Positions 27,768-35,542 are shown, numbered from the stretch's first letter. The stretch is 64,000 nt of DNA from Aulostomus chinensis (GCA_037954235.1 JBBMOA010000017.1:17895027-17959026), one strand, 5' to 3'. A program made the numbers and translations. Notes: a model not told the origin generated them from the sequence alone.

Positions 27768-30700
27768 CGTGCATGCGCTGTGTTTTTCTTATGTGTTTTA
27801 AATGAGCAAATGAAGATCGCTGTCCTCCTACTTCCTGCGTTTTTGTTTAGTGCTCCAACGAGTCAGTGTTTGCTGCAGACTTCCACCCAACAGACAGCAA
27901 CGTCGTCGTGACCTGCGGCAAGTCCCATCTCTATTTCTGGAACCTAGAGAAAGGCATGCTGGTCAAGAAACAAGGACTGTTTGAGGTAAAACATCACAAC
28001 TCAACTCAAGTTTGATTTGGAGGCATCAAAGAAACAATGAATGAAAAAAAGATACAAATATGTTATTTTTACTTTCCAACAGAAACAGGAGAAGCCCAAG
28101 TTTGTGTTGTGTGTGACTTTTGCTGAAAATGGAGATGCCATCACTGGAGACTCAAGCGGGAACATTCTGGTGTGGGGAAAAGGTATTTTACAGTTTTGAC
28201 GTGACACATTCACACTAAAACAAAGAACTTGAGTGTTTTATTTTGTTTCTGTGAACCCATTTGTGGTGTGAAACTCAAAGATGTCTCACTCTGCTGAAGC
28301 TGTCAGGAGATCCGGGGTCAGAGCAGGGTCATACTGAAGATAGAAAAGAGCAAACATTTAGAGGAGGAGCTGCACTTCTCAGTTTCCCTCTTGACAATCT
28401 CTCAAAGCTCCCGATTAATCTATCGATCCCTCTGTCTGTCTTTCTGTCTGCCATCAATTAATCTGGCCTTGTTGATCCCTATGTCTGACCTTCTGGGACT
28501 GAACTCTCTCATCCATCTTATCCCGTCTCTGTCACGCAGGTACAAATCGAATAAGCCACGTCATCCAAGGAGCTCACGAGGGCAGCATCTTTACTCTGTG
28601 CATGCTGAGGAATGGGACGCTGGTGTCTGGAGGTAAAGACCGCCGACTCATCTCCTGGGACAGCAGCTACCAGCAGATCCAGACAGTGGAGGTGAGAAGA
28701 AGACTGCTGCTCTCAAAAAGCAGGCAAAATCAAGGCCAATTTTCGTAAAAGAATCAGATGACACAGGCCAGACATTTTATGGGTTTTTAATGCTCAGCTG
28801 TGGGGCTCCGCGGCTTGATGAGGATCTGATTATCACCAAGTTCTGTTCATATATTTTCATAAAATATTAAATAGCATATTCACTTCCTTTTGAAGTAATC
28901 TGGGCTGCTTATATTAGCCAGGAACTGCACTCTTGCCCGAGGAGAAATACAGAATACTGCACCGTATCATAAATATAAAAAAGGTTTTGCTCGCAGTGAA
29001 ATTCATGGAAAGGTGCGAAGGATGGCTCACTTGTGCACTGCATTATGCAGTAAAAAGCTGATGTGTAGGCGAGGAGATGGTTTACAAATTCATAATCTTG
29101 TTTTTCTTTACAGGTTCCAGAGTTGTTTGGTCCCATCAGGACTGTAGCAGAGGGCAGAGGGGAGACTGTTCTCATCGGGACCACCAAAAACTTTGTTTTG
29201 CAAGGCAGTTTGGATGGAGAATTCATGTCTATTACACAGGTAGCCACGACTTCTTACTCAGTCCTGCATTTCTGCGGATGAAGAATGACAAGAAATGAAA
29301 GAAATGAAAATGTCCTCTCCTCTCCTCGCCTCTCCTCTCGTCAGGGTCATACTGATGAATTGTGGGGTCTGGCCGTCCATCCCTCCAAGCCTCAGTTCCT
29401 TACCTGTGGCTACGACAGGCAGGTCTGCCTCTGGGACTCCAGTTCCCATCAGCTCATCTGGAGTAAGAACATGGAGGTAAGTGTGGTCAATACTGCCCCC
29501 TGGGGTCATTCACCAGAATTACCCAAATCATGATGAATCAGCCAGTATTTTGTCAGCTTGCACATCAAGACAGAAGGAGCTCTAATAGAAGTTATTGAAA
29601 TTTACATACAATATAATACTGTCATTTTTCACATCAGTTTTGCATGAACTGATTTAATCATAAACCTTTCCCTTTTTGTTATATATTTTTACTTTGAATA
29701 TCTTATTTCTCCTGTTTCTATCAGGATGCTGCCCAGTCAGCAGGCTTCCACCCATCTGGAGCTGTGGTTGCCATAGGAACCCAGACTGGCAGGTAGGGAA
29801 AACCCATCACCAAAAAAGGACTTAGTTGCTGTTTGACCTTGAATGGGATACCGTGTTCACCAGACTGCAACTGTCACAACCTTATTTTAAAAATATTGTT
29901 ATTACTCTGGGAGAGCTTGAGAATGAAAACTGCACACGGCACATTTGAATTTGAGACAGACGTTAAAGGGATGATGAGACAGTTTGCCCCTGCAGGTGGC
30001 TGGTACTGGACACTGACTCCAAGGATTTAGTCACGGTGCACACAGACGGGAATGAGCAGCTTTCAGTTATGAGCTTTGGACCAGGTATGTTGTTGGCTGC
30101 TCACAGGCGTTAACGTGTCTCTGTTTCCTCTGTTTATCAGGATTTTTACTGCTCAGCAACAGAATACTTTAAAAACATCTTTATCGTGATATCTCCTGAC
30201 CAGTGACATACATTTTCTTCTTTCCCACCAATAATCTTGTCTTCTTAACATCTCCAGATGGGAACTTCCTGGCTATCGGATCCCATGACAACTACATTTA
30301 TATCTACGCTGTGGCAGAAAACGGGAGGAAGTACAGCCGAGTGGGGAAGTGTTCGGTGAGCTCCTGTATTTAGAATTCCCTCTCATCGGGGGCTCCTTTA
30401 TTTTTAGTTCCCCTCTCTGGGGTCTATGTTTGGGTCTGCTCTCTCTACACGTACTGTGTTGATAACAAGACGAGTCTTTCTGTGCAGCCTCTATATTCAC
30501 CTGGAAGTGTCTTATTGTGTCTGCTCTGGAAAACTCTGTTGGATCTTTTCTCAGGGTCACTCTAGTTTCATCACCCACCTGGACTGGTCAGTGGACTCTC
30601 AGTACCTGGTATCAAATTCAGGAGACTATGAGATACTGTACTGTAAGTACATCCCAGTGTGTCGTCCTCTTACGGGCTCTGTTATAAAGAGAGTTCACGG

Positions 30701-32234
30701 TTGTGTAACTGTACAACATTTCTTTAGTTACCGGGCATTACTGTAAACACAAGGAGCTTCATTCACTAACTGCTTTATGCACAAAAGCATTCTTACGCAC
30801 TACAGGATATCTTTGAACTCTCCATCTAGTCTCTCAGACAGGAAGACATCTGTTGAGTATCTCCTGTAACTGTCAATCAATCAGGCATAAAAAGATGTAC
30901 ATGTTACAAGAGCTACACGATAGATGTCAGGAGCAAGGAGTGACAAATACTCATCAGGCTTTGCTTCCTGCCTGTGAGACTAAAATGAAAATCCTACGGT
31001 TTATAAAAGCAAATGAGTGTTTGGAAATGTATGGATAATTATTTTATTTAATTTTTTCTGTTTTATGTATTTAACTGTTATTTAACCGGGTTGATTAAGA
31101 GTCACATTTTCACAAGAGAGCTGGTCAAGACAGCCAGAGGCAAACACACAACGTTACAGACAGAGGGACTGAGGGAGACAAAACACAATCCACAGCGATG
31201 GCATTTTTATAAAGGAGAGACATACTTTCTGGTGAAAACCTAAATCGCTGAAAAGCGTGTTTACTCTTCGACTAACAGCATTCAAGGATGTGAACATTTT
31301 TCAGGTTGGCATTTGTTGACTGAGTTGACATGAACTTGTTTTGATGTGGAGCAACTATGCAAACCCGCCCATGGCTGCCTCTACCTTGAAGAGCTGATGC
31401 AACATCCATGTCTTATTTATTGATTTTGAAAGCATGTTCAATGAAAAGTATAGCAACAGGAAGTAATTTTGCATAAAAACCCCAAAGTCCAAGCAAGTTA
31501 AGGTTCCTGTTTCATGGTTATGTTTACAGAAGCCGACAAATTAAAGTTTGCGTGGAGTTTGTCAACTCTATCATGGTTTAAGAGGGATGCCATCGTTTTA
31601 TTAACGTGTTTTAAGTCTCAATTCAAATCCAAAAGAGAGCGATGAATTTGTAGAGGTTTACCGGAGTGCTGAGTGAAGGTGTGCTACGATGTGTGAATCA
31701 TGTGTTTTTGCAGGGATCCCATCGGTGTGTAAACAGGTGGTGAGTGTGGAGACCACCAGAGATATAGAGTGGGCCACACACACCTGCACTCTGGGCTTCC
31801 AGGTATTTGGTAAGTGTGTTAATGCTCTTGATTCCTTGTGTGTCCTTTGAAGAGGACGCACGGATGTTAACGCTGCCCTCTGTTCCTCAGGCATGTGGTC
31901 GGACGGCTCCGATGGCACCGATATCAACGCTGTGTGCAGGTCCGGTGACAAGAGCCTCCTCGTTACCGGGGACGACTTTGGGAAGGTTCACCTCTTCTCT
32001 TACCCGTGTTCCCAGTTCAGGGTGAGAATCTGCTGGAGAAAAATGTATCGATGCAGCTTTGATGAAACAGAATCACAAGAAAGTTTTTTGTTTATGTGTT
32101 TGTTTCAGGCTCCCAGCCATGTTTACGGTGGCCACAGCAGTCATGTGACCAACGTGACCTTCCTGCATTATGACAGCTACCTGGTGTCAACCGGAGGGAA
32201 GGACATGAGCGTGATGCAGTGGAGGATAGTCTAA
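323..32234 (+). CDS. eml1: EML1, echinoderm microtubule-associated protein-like 1 (whole gene, 23 coding exons)
   Basis: EML1 is a cytoplasmic and spindle microtubule-associated protein needed for correct mitotic spindle orientation in neural progenitors. Joining the GT/AG exons listed separately gives 814 aa, or 832 aa with the 54-nt cassette exon. Both lengths are close to the human isoforms as I remember them. The order is: N-terminal coiled coil (MEVTDRIASLEQRVQMQEDE), basic Ser-rich linker, HELP motif (VKMYLKGRPITMYMPKDQV), then WD-type repeats forming the tandem propeller (TAPE) domain, ending MQWRIV. The residues matching human W225 and T243, which are mutated in heterotopia patients, are both conserved (LDWVYGYRG, LLPTGET). 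The start ATG has A at -3 and G at +4. Intron phases are consistent at every junction. Recognition rests on remembered human EML1; the exact edge of the exon at 19174 is uncertain. Confidence 0.96.
1410..1466 (+). repeat. SINE-like 3' tail fragment with (ATGG)n
   Basis: The sequence cgcacgacccttaatgtata followed by agcagtatagaaaatggatgg and further ATGG units matches the 3' end of the full element at 7495-7861. Only the last ~60 bases are present, as in a 5'-truncated copy. Confidence 0.7.
2562..2660. repeat. (GT)n microsatellite with CG-rich end
   Basis: A long GT dinucleotide tract in EML1 intron 1, interrupted near its end by alternating cgcgcgcgcacgcg. Alternating purine/pyrimidine sequence of this length can adopt Z-DNA. 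Confidence 0.95.
4660..4681. repeat. (CT)n microsatellite
   Basis: Pure CT tract within EML1 intron 1. Confidence 0.9.
4821..4866. repeat. (CA)n microsatellite
   Basis: CA dinucleotide tract in EML1 intron 1. Confidence 0.95.
6455..6498. repeat. (GT)n followed by a 22-base G run
   Basis: Eleven GT units pass directly into 22 consecutive G residues, a strong G-quadruplex candidate in EML1 intron 1. Confidence 0.9.
6836..7075. promoter_or_regulatory. Possible conserved enhancer block in EML1 intron 1
   Basis: A roughly 240-base complex, non-repetitive block with atgctaatgag, ATCGAT, TAATTAA and cctaattgg homeodomain/POU-like motifs, quite unlike the surrounding simple repeats. This composition is typical of vertebrate developmental enhancers, but conservation was not tested. 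Confidence 0.3.
7495..7861 (+). mobile_element. SINE-like element, full copy
   Basis: It starts ggcggcgcagtggtcagcac, has a box-B-like ggttcgagcc, conserved ttcctcccacagtccaaaga and gacctgtccagggtgaaccc segments, and ends with (ATGG)n. This is the layout of a tRNA-derived fish SINE with a LINE-like tail. It is the same family as the copy at 37018-37376. No clear target-site duplication immediately flanks it. Confidence 0.8.
11300..11470. promoter_or_regulatory. Possible conserved enhancer block (clustered TAATTA/TTAGC motifs)
   Basis: Within 120 bases there are three taattagc-type motifs plus ctaattagcaaag and attcgcatagt. Such clustered homeodomain core sites in complex sequence suggest regulatory DNA. 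This is inference only. Confidence 0.25.
13041..13083. repeat. (GA)n microsatellite
   Basis: GA dinucleotide tract in EML1 intron 1. Confidence 0.95.
15379..15448. repeat. (GT/GC)n microsatellite
   Basis: A compound gtgc/gt tract becoming pure GT, about 1.1 kb before EML1 exon 2. Confidence 0.95.
16516..16698 (+). CDS. eml1: EML1 coding exon 2 (coiled coil)
   Basis: Acceptor ctcag, donor gtaacg, phase 1 to 1. It encodes DDSASAASS followed by the heptad-patterned segment from MEVTDRIASLEQRV to ALADVVRRLN. This corresponds to the EML trimerisation coiled coil, which mediates self-association and contributes to microtubule binding. It is nearly identical to the human segment. Confidence 0.95.
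16925..16978 (+). CDS. eml1: EML1 in-frame cassette exon 3 (54 nt, 18 aa)
   Basis: Acceptor atag and donor gtaggc bound 54 nt with phase 1 on both sides. It inserts DPALMRKSPSADSNMGKS between the coiled coil and the basic linker. The reading frame is preserved whether it is included or skipped. Human EML1 also has isoforms differing by a short insert near here, from memory, so this is probably the fish counterpart. The acceptor tract is not very pyrimidine-rich, which is consistent with alternative use. Confidence 0.75.
17885..17953. repeat. (CA)n microsatellite
   Basis: A CA tract in the EML1 intron between the cassette exon and exon 4. It faces a GT tract 80 bases downstream. Confidence 0.95.
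18034..18079. repeat. (GT)n microsatellite
   Basis: A GT tract complementary to the CA tract at 17885-17953. Confidence 0.95.
19174..19315 (+). CDS. eml1: EML1 coding exon 4 (basic linker)
   Basis: Acceptor cttccag. The exon encodes ARPMIATLPLRPTVNNGTVL and then a Ser/Lys-rich stretch, matching the human linker (ARPLMQTLPLR...). Two donors in the same phase are possible: gtaaaa after 19315, chosen here, and gttcgg after 19306. They differ by three residues (RFG region). Neither is a strong consensus site. Reading on without splicing meets a stop at 19317-19319. Confidence 0.85.
20422..20442 (+). CDS. eml1: Candidate 21-nt symmetric microexon of EML1
   Basis: A pyrimidine-rich tract with TGC about 10 bases before the junction leads to acceptor cttccag. 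Then come 21 nt without a stop and a good donor, CAG/gtgaga. Lying between exons of phase 2, it would add seven residues (K/R-ILYLPLS-type reading) without disturbing the frame. Vertebrate neural microexons under SRRM4 control typically have this architecture. The human protein I remember lacks these residues, so this is inference from splice signals alone. Confidence 0.4.
21236..21364 (+). CDS. eml1: EML1 coding exon 5 (basic Ser-rich linker)
   Basis: Acceptor cccacag, donor gtaaca, phase 2 to 2 (129 nt). It encodes TVRRANSNEHVGTLTRKDSG and then DSKGNRTRAGSTGSNSSGKR. This parallels human KRTSSSERVSPGGRRESNGD and the following Ser/Arg-rich stretch. The high Arg/Lys/Ser content fits the basic region that helps EMLs bind acidic tubulin tails. 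Confidence 0.93.
21514..21542 (+). CDS. eml1: EML1 coding exon 6 (29 nt)
   Basis: A short exon with acceptor tttacag and donor gtaaga, phase 2 to 1. It encodes SKQRDPVFNA, matching human SKPKEPVFSA just before the HELP motif. Both junctions are needed to keep frame between flanking exons. Confidence 0.93.
23935..24010. repeat. Fragment of a dispersed repeat with a hAT-like end
   Basis: The motif cagcagttcccaaagtgggg followed by ttgagacccc...gcgaga resembles the CAGNGGTTCCCAA ends of non-autonomous hAT-type elements seen in many vertebrates. The opposite end was not identified. Confidence 0.35.
24603..24898 (+). CDS. eml1: Candidate alternative last exon of EML1 (98-residue tail, stop, polyA signals)
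   Basis: A long pyrimidine tract and ctgcaatag acceptor precede an open frame whose phase (1) fits the donor of exon 6. The frame encodes a basic Ser/Thr/Pro/Lys-rich segment including RKTPSFSVQLRKSG and SPVKSPSQYFQICY, then TAG at 24896-24898. GC-rich third positions and dense S/T-P motifs look like real coding sequence. No internal donor restores phase to exon 7. AATAAA occurs at 25004 and 25413. Spliced from exon 6 it would give about 281-299 aa containing coiled coil and basic region but no HELP or WD domains. An unrelated exonised fragment is the alternative. I know of no described counterpart. Confidence 0.55.
25004..25009 (+). terminator. Polyadenylation signal AATAAA after the alternative EML1 last exon
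   Basis: AATAAA lies about 106 bases past the TAG of the candidate terminal exon. The AT-rich context makes chance occurrence possible. Confidence 0.3.
25413..25418 (+). terminator. Second polyadenylation signal AATAAA after the alternative EML1 last exon
   Basis: AATAAA is followed by a GT-rich stretch (cacgtgtttg), as expected for cleavage and polyadenylation. It lies about 240 bases before EML1 exon 7. Confidence 0.35.
25659..25788 (+). CDS. eml1: EML1 coding exon 7 (HELP motif)
   Basis: Acceptor cttctag, donor gtatcc, phase 1 to 2. It encodes DEGYVKMYLKGRPITMYMPK and continues to LKLDWV. This is the hydrophobic EMAP-like protein (HELP) motif that opens the folded TAPE domain. The Trp corresponding to human W225 is present. 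Confidence 0.96.
26331..26480 (+). CDS. eml1: EML1 coding exon 8 (start of propeller)
   Basis: Acceptor tgctcag, donor gtaagg, phase 2 to 2. It encodes YGYRGRDCRSNLYLLPTGET then YFIASVVVLFNVDEQLQRHY and TGHTDDIK. The residue equivalent to human T243 is conserved (LLPTGET). A (CA)n tract begins about 20 nt past the donor. Confidence 0.96.
26500..26544. repeat. (CA)n microsatellite 20 nt after the EML1 exon 8 donor
   Basis: CA tract close to the 5' splice site of intron 8, where hnRNP L-type proteins could bind the transcript. Confidence 0.95.
27128..27197 (+). CDS. eml1: EML1 coding exon 9
   Basis: Acceptor ccccag, donor gtaaga, phase 2 to 0. It encodes CLAVHPDKITIATGQVAGTS and DGK, nearly identical to the first human propeller blade. 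Confidence 0.95.
27414..27521 (+). CDS. eml1: EML1 coding exon 10
   Basis: Acceptor aaaacag, donor gtaaga, phase 0 to 0 (36 codons). It encodes LAPHVRVWDSVSLNTLHVLG then FFDRALVCLAFSKS. Human has one extra Gln at the start (QLPPHVR), so this fish exon starts one codon later. Confidence 0.95.
27615..27710 (+). CDS. eml1: EML1 coding exon 11
   Basis: Acceptor atgatag, phase 0 to 0 (32 codons). It encodes NGGNTLCVVDDSNDHVLSVW then DWQREDRLAEVK. The donor AAG/gtgtgt is the first unit of a GT microsatellite. Confidence 0.95.
27711..27776. repeat. (GT)n microsatellite beginning at the EML1 exon 11 donor
   Basis: The GT tract starts with the invariant GT of the 5' splice site and continues for over 50 bases before gtgcgtgcgtgcatgc. 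The whole intron is only 140 bases. Confidence 0.95.
27851..27985 (+). CDS. eml1: EML1 coding exon 12
   Basis: Acceptor tgtttag, donor gtaaaa, phase 0 to 0 (45 codons). It encodes CSNESVFAADFHPTDSNVVV, TCGKSHLYFWNLE and KKQGLFE, a WD-like blade closely matching human EML1. Confidence 0.96.
28083..28182 (+). CDS. eml1: EML1 coding exon 13
   Basis: Acceptor ccaacag, donor gtattt, phase 0 to 1. It encodes KQEKPKFVLCVTFAENGDAI then TGDSSGNILVWGK, a strongly conserved blade. Confidence 0.96.
28540..28691 (+). CDS. eml1: EML1 coding exon 14
   Basis: Acceptor cacgcag, donor gtgaga, phase 1 to 0. It encodes GTNRISHVIQGAHEGSIFTL, CMLRNGTLVSGGKDRRLISW and a diverged tail. Fish has SGGKDR where human has SGGGKDR. 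Confidence 0.95.
29114..29239 (+). CDS. eml1: EML1 coding exon 15
   Basis: Acceptor tttacag, donor gtagcc, phase 0 to 0 (42 codons). It encodes VPELFGPIRTVAEGRGETVL then IGTTKNFVLQGSLDGEFMSI, at the boundary between the two propellers. Confidence 0.95.
29345..29476 (+). CDS. eml1: EML1 coding exon 16
   Basis: Acceptor cgtcag, donor gtaagt, phase 0 to 0 (44 codons). It encodes GHTDELWGLAVHPSKPQFLT, then CGYDRQVCLWDSSS and its end, a canonical GH...WD repeat. Confidence 0.96.
29725..29792 (+). CDS. eml1: EML1 coding exon 17
   Basis: Acceptor ctatcag, donor gtaggg, phase 0 to 2. It encodes DAAQSAGFHPSGAVVAIGTQ TG, with the FHPSG blade motif conserved. Confidence 0.95.
29996..30084 (+). CDS. 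eml1: EML1 coding exon 18
   Basis: Acceptor cctgcag, donor gtatgt, phase 2 to 1. It encodes RWLVLDTDSKDLVTVHTDGN then EQLSVMSFGP, matching the human blade. Confidence 0.96.
30258..30355 (+). CDS. eml1: EML1 coding exon 19
   Basis: Acceptor ctccag, donor gtgagc, phase 1 to 0. It encodes DGNFLAIGSHDNYIYIYAVA then ENGRKYSRVGKCS. Confidence 0.96.
30555..30642 (+). CDS. eml1: EML1 coding exon 20
   Basis: Acceptor tctcag, donor gtaagt, phase 0 to 1. It encodes GHSSFITHLDWSVDSQYLVS then NSGDYEILY, a WD repeat. Confidence 0.96.
30643..31713 (+). other. EML1 intron 20 with a repeat fragment
   Basis: This is a roughly 1.1 kb intron. At about 31065-31175 is a stretch resembling a dispersed fish repeat (ttatttaaccgggttgatta..., cacaagagagctggtcaaga...). 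No gene is visible in the remainder. Confidence 0.6.
31714..31809 (+). CDS. eml1: EML1 coding exon 21
   Basis: Acceptor tttgcag, donor gtaagt, phase 1 to 1. It encodes WIPSVCKQVVSVETTRDIEW then ATHTCTLGFQVF. Confidence 0.96.
31891..32021 (+). CDS. eml1: EML1 coding exon 22
   Basis: Acceptor cctcag, donor gtgaga, phase 1 to 0. It encodes GMWSDGSDGTDINAVCRSGD then SLLVTGDDFGKVHLFSYPCS and QFR. Confidence 0.96.
32109..32234 (+). CDS. eml1: EML1 last coding exon 23 with stop
   Basis: Acceptor tttcag. It encodes APSHVYGGHSSHVTNVTFLH, then YDSYLVSTGGKDMSVMQWRI V and TAA at 32232-32234. It closes the last WD blade exactly as in human EML1 (MQWRVI). Confidence 0.97.
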   Translation, partial: APSHVYGGHSSHVTNVTFLHYDSYLVSTGGKDMSVMQWRIV

Positions 32235-32506
32235 GCAGGCGGACAGACACAGATACTGTCGACTTCCTTCAGCTGCTGCTGATGAGGCGAACTCAACTGC
32301 ACTAAACTGAACCGAACCAAATTAACTCGAATGCTTAAAAAAAAACAATTGAACTGAATAATGAATTGACAGAAGAGGAACCTCCGTCTCCCGGTTTCCT
32401 TCCTGATCTACTCTGATCCCAAATGAGAAGAACTGTCGGAGGTGTAATAAGCTTGAAAATCCTGAATATTTCTCCCTTTTTGTCATTCGCACTACATGTA
32501 AAGAAA

Positions 32507-32507
<1 letters not shown>

Positions 32508-32537
<30 letters not shown>

Positions 32538-32584
32538 GCTCTCTCCCTCGCTTTCTCTCTATCTATCTATCTATCTATCTATCT
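32508..32584. repeat. (CT)n/(ATCT)n microsatellite in the EML1 3' UTR
   Basis: A compound pyrimidine repeat followed by ATCT tetranucleotides, 270 bases after the stop codon. Confidence 0.9.
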
Positions 32585-33580
32585 CAGCCTGCTCACCAAT
32601 GATACGAGCCAAAACAAATCAAACGGATCAAATCCAACAAAACAGAACCAAAGGCTCTGACTTTCTAGTTTGGCTTTCACTCTTCTTGAATTGTGCACAC
32701 TCCTGCCACAGATAATGAACTGAAGACGGTTGTCGTTGGGTTTTTGTTTTTGTTTTTATCCCTCTGCATATCATCCAGCTGGAAATTCAAGAGCATCGGA
32801 ACAACAACAACAAGAAGAAAAAGAAACTGTGTATGGACAGAAAGAACAAAGTGTGTTTTTTTAATCATTAAACTCTATTTTATTTTGTATTTAACCACTC
32901 AGGAAAGCACTAGCAAAGCAGGACTCTTTCCTGTTACGAACACTAACATATCAGAAGAAGAAGAAGCCCTTAACACATCTCGCTAAAATACTCAGAGCAA
33001 CCTTTATCGGTCTGTTTCTGTATCATAACTTGAAGTTGAAGGCATGTTTGGATGAGATACAGCAGGTTGAACACGATGGATGGGCGGGAGAGGTCCTGTC
33101 AGAGGTACTGACGTGATATTTTTAAAATGATCTAGGCTGATGACAAATTGCTGTCTGGATTAGGATATTTTTCACTTTTTTTTCCAAGCATGTCCCAAGT
33201 GTTTTTGTGCTTCCAGTCTTTAAAAAAAAGACACATTTTCTAATATTTATTGAGTCAAATCCTTTGCAATTGCAGTTTCTTTGAGTTTTCTTTCCTATGA
33301 TAAATTCCTGTTTAACTCCAAATGTGTAAATACACGGAGAGGCTTTTGAGGACAATATGGGTGAATATAAAGTATTTGAAACAGTTTCAGATTTTTTTTT
33401 TTGTTGAAAGAGTTGTCATGTGTTTATTTTACCCTATTTAGCTTTGATTTGCGAGAGGAATCCAAACATTATAGCACTTCCTGTTTCCCTGAACCAATAT
33501 TGTCTGCTCTCAACCTTCAGAGCAGTGTACCAGTCAGGTCTACTGTGAGGTCTACATTAGAGGTTAACAACAAGCTGAGA

Positions 33581-33581
<1 letters not shown>

Positions 33582-33622
<41 letters not shown>
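33582..33622. repeat. (CA)n microsatellite
   Basis: CA tract in the EML1 3' UTR or downstream region. Confidence 0.95.
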
Positions 33623-33626
<4 letters not shown>

Positions 33627-34202
33627 ATAAAACAGGGTAACCCTAACTCTAATGAAGGATGTGACTGTGTTGTTTTGAGAGTTTACCACAAAAACTCTGA
33701 AATGAATGGAAAGTTGTTGATCCTGGTACTTTTACTGACCCCTTTTTCTTGATCAATACTTTTCTCAATATTAGATTAAAACCCATTTAAAAAAAAAAAG
33801 AAACTTGAAATACAAATTACATTATAAATGCTTTGATCGTGCTCCTTCCCTGTCTTCATGCCTTAAAAATAGTTTCATAACAAGAAGAAGTGGTTTAATT
33901 TTAAATTTTTGGACTTTACTTTTATGTCTCAGCATCAAGGGATTTTGCCACTCAGATCAGTTGCACGGCAAAAAAATACCATGAATTGGAGATTTACTTC
34001 TGTAACTGTGATAATGAATGATACGACCCCACAATTACAGTGATGATAATTAATGGGAATCAAAAATAAAACTACAGTAAACGATATTGCATCTTTGATA
34101 CTTGATAGTTCTTGAAAAGTCAAAACTTTAGCAGTGAAACAATTTATCTTCCCATGATTGGCTGCACTGCAAATACCACTAAACGTTGCATATTTGCCTT
34201 AA

Positions 34203-34208
34203 AATAAA
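34203..34208 (+). terminator. Candidate EML1 polyadenylation signal AATAAA
   Basis: AATAAA is followed within 50 bases by a T-rich downstream element (ccttttttctgttttgg). It is the last canonical signal before the G+C-rich EVL promoter. An earlier ATTAAA at 32867 could be used instead. Confidence 0.35.
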
Positions 34209-34399
34209 TGCAACAGTCCTATGACCTCATGTCATATTTCAACCCTCCTTTTTTCTGTTTTGGAAGTGTTCAAATCATTTCCAGGTGTCACATTTAAATT
34301 AAAGTGCATTTATATGGTTTTAATACTTTTATTCTTCAATGAGAACTGTGATATAGTCATAAAAATACATCACATCTTACAGTATATTGCATTAAAAAT

Positions 34400-34883
34400 C
34401 CTGCTGTTGGGCCGGTGTGGGCGTCACTCCCTGCATGTGCGCGTCTTCCCCACAGGAGGGCAGCATTGAGCCGGGTCGGCGTTCCTTCTCTTCCTCCGCA
34501 CGCCGCATTAGCATTTTCCCCCAAAATCTCTCCACCTCACCACAACACTCCGAATGGGAAGGAAATATGGACTGAAGGAGGCGGCGGCCGACACCCACAG
34601 TTCCCCGTCCTGTACCGAGTGTGAACCCCGAGTGAACATGGATATAAGGAGCCGCAGCGGCGCGGGTGGAGAGCAGAGACAAGGGAGCACAAAGCGGATG
34701 GGAGAGGAGGCTCGCGTCGCCGCTTAGCGCCTCTACAACACGATCAGCCTTTTATAGTCCAACATTAACGGCGCAAGGTGGGCTCATTGTTGCCTTGCAG
34801 ACTGTATATTCAGAGATAATAGCGGACTCGTATCAACCAGCCTCATCAGCACCATCATCTCCGGTTGAACAAGGGTCGGGATC
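34400..34883 (+). promoter_or_regulatory. EVL G+C-rich promoter and 5' UTR
   Basis: The base composition changes to G+C-rich and CpG-containing (gcggcggccg, gcagcggcgcggg, cgcgtcgccgc) immediately upstream of the EVL first exon, typical of a CpG-type vertebrate promoter. No clear TATA box is seen at the presumed start. A short upstream ORF lies within it. Confidence 0.6.
34638..34727 (+). other. Upstream ORF in the EVL leader (29 codons)
   Basis: ATG at 34638 opens a frame that closes at TAG 34725-34727, 156 bases before the EVL start. The encoded peptide is Arg/Gly/Ser-rich and low in complexity. It matters only if transcription begins upstream of it, and would then dampen translation of the main frame. 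It is not a conserved protein that I recognise. Confidence 0.35.
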
Positions 34884-34888
34884 ATGAG
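34884..34888 (+). CDS. evl: EVL first coding exon, M-S isoform (5 coding bases)
   Basis: ATG AG followed by donor gtaagc. Spliced to T-GAA-CAG it gives M-S-E-Q-S-I-C-Q, the human MSEQSICQ isoform start. A is at -3. The upstream part of the exon is 5' UTR of unknown length. Confidence 0.85.
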
Positions 34889-35462
34889 GTAAGCGGCGGC
34901 TGGCTAGCACCATGCGCTCCGTTTGACGCGTCATGACAGATGCGCACTCACCCTCTCCTCCTCCAGTGTCCATTTATACAGCTATCTCACAAGAATACGC
35001 CACAAAATGAAGAATTACATCATGTATGACCTTTTGTGGCTTTATCTGTCTTATTATTTGAAACAGTCGCGGTGGGGAGGGGGGGCCGGGGCCCACCCAC
35101 CCACCGGGCCTCTGCTCCGTCCTTTACATTCCTCATAAACAAGCGAATCATGCACATCAAGTCTGTCGGTTACACCCCCCCCCCTCTCTTTTTAGTAGCC
35201 TTCTATTGTCAACGCCGGACCCCGCCCCATTGTATTGAATGCAGGGTTTAAATCCTGTTGTCATGGTGACGACAGCATCATGTATTTCTGCACAAAAGCA
35301 ATAAGATGCACCAGGTGGAATAAAATTGCTGTGAATGGCTGCAGGGGGGAGATAGCTGAGGTGAGGGGTGTGTGTAGCCATTGCAAGAGGAGGGAGGGGG
35401 GCAGAGTGTTTATTCTGGTGGTTGCCAGGCAGGTTATCAGCCCCCCCCCCCCTTCACACACG

Positions 35463-35501
<39 letters not shown>

Positions 35502-35542
35502 GCCTATATCATGACTGATCTGCACATGCATCTCCAGCTTCC

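Larger units (their letters stand above)
32235..34300 (+). other. EML1 3' UTR and downstream intergenic sequence
   Basis: AT-rich sequence after the EML1 stop. It has a CT/ATCT microsatellite (32508-32584), a (CA)n tract (33582-33622), and several candidate polyadenylation signals: ATTAAA at 32867, AATAAA at 34065, and AATAAA at 34203 followed by a T-rich element. The true end of the transcript cannot be chosen from sequence alone. No other gene is seen. Confidence 0.6.

Noticed and set aside
34666..34887. 73-codon frame ending in TGA that overlaps the EVL ATG
   Set aside because: It opens with GTG and contains no ATG. It is an open stretch of 5' UTR, not a uORF.
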